NCBI GenBank assembly: GCA_964510225.1
Contig: CAZEAN010000077.1
Location: 1-26,532, forward strand
Direction of reading: 5' to 3'
DNA length: 26,532 nucleotides
Source: CAZEAN01 sp964510225
Lineage (GTDB): Bacteria > Planctomycetota > Planctomycetia > Isosphaerales > Isosphaeraceae
Shown: positions 16,124-21,966 of the stretch, piece after piece
Layout: each line of letters starts with the position of its first letter
How positions within the stretch are numbered: position 1 is the first letter of the stretch
Translations under genes and position numbers: made by a program
Notes under the pieces: model-generated
Databases searched by the model: none
What the model saw: the letters and a program-made list of their open reading frames with translations, nothing else
What the model was told of the DNA's origin: nothing

Positions 16124-17101
16124 GTGAGTCAATTCGAACCAACGAGTGAATCGCCGAGGACTCCAGCTCCGGCGGAACGCCCCACAACTTGGCGCGGGAT
16201 GTCTTGGTTTCAGAGGTCGCAAGAGTCTACGATCCCTCCGCTAATCGTCCTCTGCGCGTTGATCACAATCCTGACGACGGTCGGAATCGTCGTCATCCTG
16301 GCATGGGAATCGATTCGGTTCTTCCAGAAGGCCGAAACTAACCTCTTCGACTTCCTGACAGGAACCGAGCTCAATGCCGATGTTGAGCCTGAGCAGTACG
16401 GGATCCTCCCCTTGATCTGGGGAACCGGGATGATCGCGGTCGGCTCGTCTCTGATTGCCCTACCGATCGGTCTCTTAAGCGCAATCTTCCTCAGTGAGTA
16501 CGCACCACGTTGGGACCGCAATTGCTTGTAGCCGACCATTGAACTGCTCGCGGTGATCCCCACGATCGTCTACGGATATCTCGCGCTTCTGCTTGTTACA
16601 CCGGCCTTGAAGGCAGTCCTTGAGCCGGGCGTCCGTGTCGAGACGTTCAACGCACTCAGTGGTTGCATCGTCGTTGGGATTATGATCATCCCGATGGTCT
16701 CTTCCCTCTCCGAAGACGTCCTGTCGGCAGTCCCGCGCGGTCTCCGTGAAGCAGCGTACGGGTTGGGGGCGACAAAGTCGGAAGTCGCGCTCCGTGTGGT
16801 CCTCCCCGCGGGCCTCTCTGGGGTGATGGCCTCGTTCATCCTCGCGATTAGCCGCGCTGTCGGTGAAACAATGGCGGTTGTGCTGGCCGCGGGTGCCAAG
16901 CCTCAGATCCTCCTTGATCCGTTGAAGTCCATCGAAACGATGACGGCCTATATCGTGGGTGTGATGACAGGCGAGGCCGAAGATGGCTCGGCAGAGAAAC
17001 TCTCCCTCTACGCGGTCGGGTTGGTTCTCTTCGCGATCACATTGACGATGAACTTTCTTTCTGGCTTGATCTTACGACGATTCCGAGAGGTCTACGAGTG
17101 A
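16124..17101 (+). pseudogene. pstC: Phosphate ABC transporter permease PstC, interrupted by an in-frame TAG
   Basis: PstC is one of the two membrane subunits of the phosphate channel. Read straight through, the frame gives 325 codons with about six membrane segments and the ABC-permease EAA loop (EAAYGLGATKSEVALRVVLP), so the whole gene is recognisable. A TAG at 16529-16531 interrupts it after 135 codons, between SEYAPRWDRNCL and PTIELLAVIPTIVYGY, inside the conserved permease domain. Family members usually have a Lys-Pro pair here, so one base change from AAG would explain it. Neither part can be a complete permease; the second could start only at the GTG at 16553, which has no ribosome site. 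The start is a GTG at 16124. The end overlaps pstA by four bases (GTGA). A sequencing error, true mutation or stop read-through are all possible. Confidence 0.8.
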
Positions 17102-18114
17102 GTACTCCTGAGACACCTCGTGCTTCGCTCTATCGGTCTCGACTCGGTCGTCGGCGATTGACAGGGCGACTTTTCGCGACGGTCTGCTTGCTCGCAACAC
17201 TCACGGGCGTGGTCGTCCTTGCCGTCTTGCTGGGCTCGGTGATTGTGACGGCGTTGGCGATGCCGCCAAACCCACCCTGGTACAACCTCTTCGCTCATGT
17301 TCAAGAATTGGGTTCCTTCCTCTATCGACTCGTCCAGCAGACCTTTAGCATGACTCCCGAAAAGAGTGGCTATCGTGCGGGGATCGCTGGGAGCCTCTGG
17401 TTGATGGGTCTCGTTTCCCTGATCTCGCTACCCATCGGGGTTGGGGCGGGAATCTTCCTTGAGGAATATGCTCCGCCGGGCCGACTTCGGGACGCGATTC
17501 AGACCAACATCTCAAACCTTGCGGGAGTTCCGTCGATTGTCTACGGAATCCTTGGGCTTGTCGTCTTCGGTCGGGCGTTCGGGATCAAGTCATTGGCCTT
17601 CGGCCAGGCGCTCTGGGCTGGCGCATTCACGCTTTCACTCCTTGTCCTCCCAATCGTCGTGATCGCAACTCGGGAAGCGATCCGAGCCGTGCCAGACTCC
17701 CTCCGACAAGCCGGACTCGCGTTGGGGGCAACACGCTGGCAGATGATCCGCGACCATGTACTCCCTTCTGCGCTGCCGGGGATCGTGACCGGGGCAATTC
17801 TTGCACTCTCGCGGGCGATCGGTGAAACCGCGCCCATCTTGATGGTGGGTGCCGCGGACGCCGTCCCGTTCGTACCCCGAGGCCCCAGCGATGCCTACAC
17901 CGCACTGACGGTCGAGATTTACAGCTACGCCAAATTGAGCTTTCAATCGTCATTCCAACCCGTGGCCGCCGGTGGCATCCTCTTGCTTCTCTTAATCTTA
18001 CTGCCGATGAATCTGGCGGCGATCTTGAGCAGGACTGAGCAAGGTAAGAAGTGGGCGCCCCTGGTTATCGGCATCGTCATCGGTCTCTGGATTACGACCC
18101 TCCTGATGACTTGA
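17098..18114 (+). CDS. pstA: Phosphate ABC transporter permease PstA
   Basis: PstA pairs with PstC to form the transmembrane path for phosphate. The 338-residue product has about six hydrophobic segments: one near the N-terminus (LFATVCLLATLTGVVVLAVL), then the block starting with LWLMGLVSLISLPIGVGAGI, and a final one close to the C-terminus. It carries the motifs EEYAPPGRLRDAIQ and ALGATRWQMIRDHVLPSALP, the latter being the EAA loop that docks on the ATPase. The start is the GTG whose GTGA overlaps the pstC stop, implying translational coupling to the interrupted pstC. If translation stops at the pstC amber codon, coupling to pstA could also suffer. It ends 161 bases before pstB. Confidence 0.94.
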   Translation: MSTPETPRASLYRSRLGRRRLTGRLFATVCLLATLTGVVVLAVLLGSVIVTALAMPPNPPWYNLFAHVQELGSFLYRLVQQTFSMTPEKSGYRAGIAGSLWLMGLVSLISLPIGVGAGIFLEEYAPPGRLRDAIQTNISNLAGVPSIVYGILGLVVFGRAFGIKSLAFGQALWAGAFTLSLLVLPIVVIATREAIRAVPDSLRQAGLALGATRWQMIRDHVLPSALPGIVTGAILALSRAIGETAPILMVGAADAVPFVPRGPSDAYTALTVEIYSYAKLSFQSSFQPVAAGGILLLLLILLPMNLAAILSRTEQGKKWAPLVIGIVIGLWITTLLMT

Positions 18115-18275
18115 CCGAGCTTCGGCTTATTCTGTGATCTCAATCCGCTCGGATCGGGTCGAAACGGGATTATTAGATCCAACTTCAGCCATCACAGCCT
18201 TTTCCAGAATCCACTGTCAAAACGCTCGGGGTTCTCAGGACAAGCTAGAGTTCGAGAAAGGATCGCTTCAATCTC

Positions 18276-19100
18276 ATGAACCTCGATGCCACGAAATCCG
18301 TCGAATCTGCCCCCAAGGAGACGGTCGCTACCCTCGTTGCCAAAGATCTCTCCGTCTGGTACGGCGAAACCCTAGCGCTCCGGGAAATTAACATCGAGAT
18401 TCCAAGGAATCGGATCACAGCGCTCATCGGTCCTTCAGGGTGCGGGAAAAGCACGCTTCTTCGCTGCTTCAATCGGATGAATGACCTGATTGTCGGGTTT
18501 CGGATGGAGGGAGGACTCAAGTTTGAAGGGAGAGAGATCGGCGGTGATCAAACTGACCCCGTCTCTCTCCGCCGTCGCGTCGGGATGGTCTTCCAGAAGC
18601 CTAACCCGTTTCCCAAGACGGTCTACCAGAACGTTGCCTGGGGGGCTCGGATCAACGGTTATCAGGGCAATATGGACGAGTTAGTCGAACAATCGCTGCA
18701 ACGAGCCGCCCTCTGGGATGAAGTGAAGGATAAGCTCCATCGATCTGGGCTCGCCCTCTCCGGTGGTCAACAGCAACGACTCTGCATTGCCCGCACACTT
18801 GCAGTCGAGCCGGAAGTGATCCTGATGGATGAACCTTGCTCCGCTCTCGATCCCATTTCGACAGCACGGGTCGAGGAATTGATGGAAGACCTCAAATCCG
18901 ACTACACGATCGTCATCGTGACCCACAACATGCAGCAGGCGCGGCGGGTCAGTGATCTAACAGCCTGCCTAATGCTCGATAAGAATGAAGGGCGAGGACA
19001 TCGCCCCGGCGTTCTGGCCGAATTCAGCCCCACTGAGCAACTCTTTATGAATCCAAGAGATCCCAGAACGGAAGCTTATATCACCGGCAGGATCGGTTAA
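18276..19100 (+). CDS. pstB: Phosphate ABC transporter ATP-binding protein PstB
   Basis: PstB is the ATPase that powers phosphate uptake. The 274-residue product has all the key motifs: Walker A GPSGCGKST (52-60), a Q-loop in GMVFQKPNPFP, signature LSGGQQQR (161-168), Walker B VILMDEP (181-187) and the switch His217 in IVTHNMQQ. The NRMNDL segment after Walker A is typical of PstB. The first 20 residues are an extra N-terminal piece. AAAGGA lies about 12 bases before the ATG. The 161-base gap after pstA is long for this operon and holds small hairpins (CCGA-TCGG at the pstA stop, ATCCG-CGGAT at 18133-18144) but no clear promoter. No phoU follows. The stop codon lies inside the first copy of a 38-base repeat. 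Confidence 0.95.
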   Translation: MNLDATKSVESAPKETVATLVAKDLSVWYGETLALREINIEIPRNRITALIGPSGCGKSTLLRCFNRMNDLIVGFRMEGGLKFEGREIGGDQTDPVSLRRRVGMVFQKPNPFPKTVYQNVAWGARINGYQGNMDELVEQSLQRAALWDEVKDKLHRSGLALSGGQQQRLCIARTLAVEPEVILMDEPCSALDPISTARVEELMEDLKSDYTIVIVTHNMQQARRVSDLTACLMLDKNEGRGHRPGVLAEFSPTEQLFMNPRDPRTEAYITGRIG

Positions 19101-19199
19101 CCGATGACCGACCGTGCTCTCTGCCAAAATACGACAATACAGCAACCGGGAGGCAGTGTGGAGGATCGGTTAACCGATGACCGACCGTGCTCTCTGCCA
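19089..19199 (+). repeat. 38-bp perfect direct repeat at the pstB 3' end
   Basis: The 38 bases at 19089-19126 recur without mismatch at 19162-19199, separated by 35 bases, so the period is 73. Each copy contains the perfect 14-base palindrome ATCGGTTAACCGAT (19092-19105 and 19165-19178). The first copy includes the last pstB codons and its TAA stop; the second is non-coding. This looks like a recent local duplication. There are only two copies, so it is not a CRISPR. Confidence 0.9.
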
Positions 19200-19202
19200 C
19201 GC

Positions 19203-19249
19203 CTTCATCATTTCTTACGCGCATCTTCATCAAGATAAACTTCTAATAT
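19203..19249 (+). promoter_or_regulatory. Candidate Pho-box-type promoter of the response regulator gene
   Basis: Three consecutive 11-base units start with CTT at 19203, 19214 and 19225. The first and third share CTTCATCA, exactly 22 bases apart; the middle one reads CTTACGCG. Twelve bases after the last half-site is TAATAT (19244-19249), a fair -10 element. The TTCAT core is shared with the candidate Pho box of pstS. If correct, transcription would start around 19256, arguing for translation from 19304 or 19316 rather than from the ATG at 19256. Confidence 0.4.
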
Positions 19250-19315
19250 CTTAAGATGGAACTGAGTTCTTGTCCGAGGTCAATATCAGATCACAACTTG
19301 GCGATGCTCCCTCCC

Positions 19316-20026
19316 ATGCCCAAATCAAAGATCTTGATCATCGAAGATGAGCGACACCTCGCAGACACTCTTGCCCTGAATCTTCGTCGCGAGGGATACG
19401 AAGTTTTAACCGCATACGACGGTCAGGACGGATTAAACCAAGCGCAATTGCGTTTACCTGATCTGATCGTTCTCGACCTGATGCTCCCTGTCAAAGCCGG
19501 CCTCGATGTCTGTCGAGAGCTTCGCGCCGGGTCCCGAACTCGTGAAATCCCGATCGTGATGGTCACGGCGAAGGCGGAGGAAAGTGACGAGCTGATCGGC
19601 TTGGCCGTTGGTGCCGATGATTATGTGACCAAACCATACAGCCTCAAAGTCTTGGTCCAGCGGGTCAAGAATGTCCTCAGACGTCGGAGTGGCGGAGAAA
19701 TCGTCACGACAGGGACGGTGATCGAGGTCCAAGGTGTCGTGGTCGACAAACATCGCCACCGAGCCCTGTATCATGGAATCGAACTCTCACTCACCCCGAC
19801 TGAGTTTCGACTTCTCGAAGTCCTTCTCCGCCAAGCAGGACGCGCTTTCACCCGTCATGAGTTGATGGACGCAGCGATCGGGGAAGATGCGATGGTGCTT
19901 GAGCGCACCATCGATGTTCACATCAAGAGCCTTCGCAAGAAACTGATCGGAGGTTCCGACTTAATCGAAACCGTCCGAGGTGTTGGCTATCGGTTCCGAG
20001 AGCCCGATCTGGTCGAGCAATCGTGA
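19316..20026 (+). CDS. OmpR/PhoB-family response regulator, probable phosphate-regulon activator
   Basis: The 236-residue product has a receiver domain (about 4-120) with acidic residues Glu10, Asp11 and Glu12, phospho-acceptor Asp54 (VLDLMLP), Thr84 and Lys106 (YVTKPY). A winged-helix DNA-binding domain follows (about 135-232) and includes LSLTPTEFRLLEVLLRQAGR and RTIDVHIKSLRKKLI. Length and domain order fit PhoB. Its place directly after pstSCAB and the candidate Pho boxes make control of phosphate uptake likely, but this is inferred. I chose the ATG at 19316 because homologues begin just before the KILIIEDE strand. Upstream in-frame ATGs lie at 19256 and 19304; none has a clear Shine-Dalgarno. 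No sensor kinase gene is adjacent. The 3' end overlaps the convergent csrA by 40 bases. Confidence 0.9.
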   Translation: MPKSKILIIEDERHLADTLALNLRREGYEVLTAYDGQDGLNQAQLRLPDLIVLDLMLPVKAGLDVCRELRAGSRTREIPIVMVTAKAEESDELIGLAVGADDYVTKPYSLKVLVQRVKNVLRRRSGGEIVTTGTVIEVQGVVVDKHRHRALYHGIELSLTPTEFRLLEVLLRQAGRAFTRHELMDAAIGEDAMVLERTIDVHIKSLRKKLIGGSDLIETVRGVGYRFREPDLVEQS

Positions 20027-20349
20027 TCGGGGGTTGTCCCTCCTCGCTCCGAGCACTGGACAGTCGCACGGCTTCGGAGCGTTGGCCTTATTCTGCCCGT
20101 CACTCCTAACGGGTTCAGTGTGGATCGAATCGGCTTCCGCATGGGAGTCCGTCCGAGTCCAGCATGGATTTCATCGGTCTGAGATCCCTTTTTGCGATCG
20201 CGGTTTCTAAGTTCCGCGCGAATCACTGGTATCTCTCGGGGTGCCTCGATCCCGAGTCGGACCTGATTTCCTTCGAGACGGACTACGGTTATGCAGATTT
20301 CTCCACCAATGTAGACCTTTTCCGAGAGTTTTCGCGTCAGCACGAGCAT
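19987..20349 (-). CDS. csrA: Carbon storage regulator CsrA with C-terminal extension
   Basis: CsrA is a small dimeric RNA-binding protein that represses or activates translation by binding GGA motifs. The first 60 residues match the family well: MLVLTRKLSEKVYIG at the start, VRLGIEAPREIPVIRAE around 30-46, with the RNA-contacting Arg6 and Arg44 conserved. The product is 120 residues, whereas CsrA is usually 60-75. The extra 50-60 residues are Arg/Ser/Thr/Gly-rich and look like read-through of former non-coding DNA. AAGGAG (revcomp 20360-20365) lies ten bases upstream of the ATG. The frame is open for 40 more upstream codons, but homology and ribosome site fix the start. The extension overlaps the response regulator's last 40 bases on the opposite strand. 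Confidence 0.88.
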   Translation of the reverse strand: MLVLTRKLSEKVYIGGEICITVVRLEGNQVRLGIEAPREIPVIRAELRNRDRKKGSQTDEIHAGLGRTPMRKPIRSTLNPLGVTGRIRPTLRSRATVQCSERGGTTPDHDCSTRSGSRNR

Positions 20350-20449
20350 GATGCTCGGACTCCTTGCAACTTCCTCGACGGGGTCGGCAACGGAGCCAAC
20401 TCTCGTGTTGGCTCTACTGAAGGCAACCAACCTTTCTGAGGAGAAGGTT
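20343..20449 (-). promoter_or_regulatory. Structured leader of csrA
   Basis: Three inverted repeats lie in the csrA upstream region. A 15-base palindrome with a central unpaired base (20343-20357, arms CGAGCAT and ATGCTCG) straddles the csrA start codon. GAGCCAAC (20393-20400) and GTTGGCTC (20407-20414) form a perfect eight-pair stem with a six-base loop. AACCTT (20429-20434) pairs with AAGGTT (20444-20449). In the csrA message two GGA motifs stand 11 bases apart (complement of 20372-20374 and 20361-20363), the second inside the Shine-Dalgarno. CsrA proteins are known to bind such sites, so autoregulation is a reasonable inference. Confidence 0.45.
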
Positions 20450-20470
20450 AGTCCATCAGTGACCACCATG

Positions 20471-20492
20471 GGTGTTGACTTTTTCCAACACC
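20471..20492. promoter_or_regulatory. Candidate operator: inverted repeat between csrA and trxB
   Basis: GGTGTTG (20471-20477) and CAACACC (20486-20492) are perfect inverted arms around an eight-base T-rich spacer. It lies in the intergenic region between divergent csrA and trxB and has the shape of a binding site for a dimeric regulator. On the csrA transcript it could instead be a hairpin. No regulator can be named. Confidence 0.35.
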
Positions 20493-20534
20493 AATTCGAG
20501 ATCGGGACTTAACCGAGCCAAACTGGGCTGAGTC

Positions 20535-20562
20535 TTGCCAGCCTGATGCCGGTTCGTAGGAT
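20535..20562 (+). promoter_or_regulatory. Candidate promoter for trxB
   Basis: TTGCCA (20535-20540, five of six to TTGACA) and TAGGAT (20557-20562, four of six to TATAAT) are separated by 16 bases. A second -10-like TAGAAT at 20657-20662 has no good -35 at normal spacing. The first option implies a leader of about 160 bases that would include two hairpins. The call is by eye. Confidence 0.3.
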
Positions 20563-20585
20563 TCGGATTACACTGTTCCGATCTA

Positions 20586-20704
20586 AGCTTCGTAATACGG
20601 TGTACGTTGGATTCGTCGCAGTATTCGGAGTTGCGAAGCTGTTCCGGCTGAAGGCATAGAATCGTTCATCAAGACAATTGCGGTGCGACCATTCTTGGGT
20701 CGCA
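20586..20704 (+). repeat. Hairpins in the trxB leader
   Basis: AGCTTCG (20586-20592) pairs with CGAAGCT (20634-20640), and inside it AATAC (20594-20598) pairs with GTATT (20621-20625), giving a two-part stem with an asymmetric internal loop. Further on, TGCGACC (20684-20690) pairs with GGTCGCA (20698-20704) around a seven-base loop, ending 24 bases before the trxB ATG. No T-run follows either element and no known riboswitch class was recognised. Confidence 0.4.
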
Positions 20705-20728
20705 ACTATCGAGAGAGTCGAGGCTACG

Positions 20729-21769
20729 ATGTCGCAACCACAACATGCTCCCGTCATTATCATTGGGTCGGGCTCGGCAGGCCTGACCGCCGCGCTGTAC
20801 GCAGCCCGTGCAAATTTAGAGCCGCTTGTTTTCGAAGGGAAAGAACCCGGTGGCCAACTTACGCTGACGACTGATGTTGAGAATTTTCCGGGATTCCCAG
20901 AGTCGATCAACGGTCCCGAATTGATGGATCGGATGCGTGAGCAGGCAAAACGATTCGGTGCTGATGCGCGTTGGGAGACCGCCGTCGAAGTCGATCTTTC
21001 GGAACGGCCCTTCCGAGTCAAAACAACCGATGACCCCAGTGGTGATCCTGGGAGCGGGACAATCCGTGACTACACCGCAGACGGTCTGATTGTCGCCACC
21101 GGAGCCGCGGCACGATGGCTCGGCAACGAAGGCCCCTTCCGAGGTGCTGGTGTCAGCACTTGTGCGACCTGTGATGGCCACTTCTACCGAGGCAAGGAAA
21201 TCGCCGTTGTCGGCGGGGGCGACTCCGCAGCCGAAGAAGCGAACTTCTTGACTCGATTCGCCAACAAAGTGACCCTGATTCACCGTCGAGACAAGCTCCG
21301 TGCATCGAAAGCGATGCAGGAGAAGGTCTTTGCCAACCCCAAGATCGATTATGCTTGGAACTCGGTTGTAACCGAGGTCTATGGCCAGACTACCCCCAAC
21401 CCCAAGCTGGAGGGCGTCAAGCTTCAATCGACTGAGAATGGCCAGGAATTAACCGATCTCAAGATTTCCGGGTTGTTTGTGGCGATCGGCCACATCCCCA
21501 ACACAAAGATCTTCCAAGACAAACTCGCAATGACACCAGAAGGTTACCTTCTGACCCGTGCGGCACTCGCATGGGAAGGGATCGAAGCGCCGGCGGGCCT
21601 TCGATCATCGATGGCAAACTACAGCACGGCAACCAGTGTTGAGGGTGTCTTTGCCTGTGGCGATGTCGTGGACACCCACTATCGGCAGGCAATCACTGCA
21701 GCTGGCTCTGGTTGTGCAGCAGCAATGGACACCGAAAAGTGGCTTGAATCACAAGGAATTAGCCATTAA
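20729..21769 (+). CDS. trxB: Thioredoxin reductase
   Basis: This FAD-dependent cytosolic enzyme reduces thioredoxin with electrons from NADPH. The 346-residue product shows the FAD-binding GSGSAGLTAALYAARANL near the N-terminus, the redox-active CATC (Cys145 and Cys148), the NADPH-binding GGGDSAAEEA followed by HRRDKLRAS, and the C-terminal FAD motif CGDVVDTHYRQAITAAGSGC. A short insert of Asp/Gly/Ser residues around 100-111 lies between strands. I start at the ATG at 20729, with GAGG five bases upstream; the frame is open for 17 more codons, but homologues begin here. The gene is divergent from csrA and followed by ftsH. Confidence 0.95.
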   Translation: MSQPQHAPVIIIGSGSAGLTAALYAARANLEPLVFEGKEPGGQLTLTTDVENFPGFPESINGPELMDRMREQAKRFGADARWETAVEVDLSERPFRVKTTDDPSGDPGSGTIRDYTADGLIVATGAAARWLGNEGPFRGAGVSTCATCDGHFYRGKEIAVVGGGDSAAEEANFLTRFANKVTLIHRRDKLRASKAMQEKVFANPKIDYAWNSVVTEVYGQTTPNPKLEGVKLQSTENGQELTDLKISGLFVAIGHIPNTKIFQDKLAMTPEGYLLTRAALAWEGIEAPAGLRSSMANYSTATSVEGVFACGDVVDTHYRQAITAAGSGCAAAMDTEKWLESQGISH

Positions 21770-21837
21770 CGGCTCGAAGCTTGCATCGATGTTCGCTGAT
21801 CCGATGGAGTCTTGAATCGAGTCTCAGTGCTCGATGG

Positions 21838-21867
21838 TCGACCTTGAGGCCGCTCTGGGCCTAGAAT
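21838..21867 (+). promoter_or_regulatory. Candidate promoter for ftsH
   Basis: TCGACC (21838-21843, four of six to TTGACA) and TAGAAT (21862-21867, five of six to TATAAT) are separated by 18 bases. The start of transcription would be about 95 bases before the ftsH ATG. The trxB stop lies 68 bases upstream, so ftsH is probably its own unit. Consensus match by eye only. Confidence 0.35.
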
Positions 21868-21896
21868 AACGAGATCACTTGTATCAGATCATCTCT

Positions 21897-21918
21897 GCCT
21901 CGATCAAGCGATCGAGGC
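21897..21918 (+). repeat. Perfect hairpin upstream of ftsH
   Basis: GCCTCGATC (21897-21905) and GATCGAGGC (21910-21918) form a nine-pair stem around the tetraloop AAGC. It ends 48 bases before the ftsH ATG. A second, weaker pair (GTCGA and TCGAC) lies just downstream. The following sequence is only mildly T-rich, so it may be a weak trxB terminator or an ftsH leader structure. Confidence 0.4.
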
Positions 21919-21966
21919 TGTCGATCTTGGTTTCGACAATTGCCCTGACGATGGAAGAATGAATTT

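Noticed and set aside
19089..19199. CRISPR array or attachment site
   Set aside because: Only two repeats and one spacer, with the first repeat inside pstB; no integrase or cas gene nearby.
19256..19315. Longer response regulator starting at 19256
   Set aside because: The 20 added residues are not part of the receiver fold, there is no ribosome site, and the candidate promoter would place the transcript start at about this ATG.
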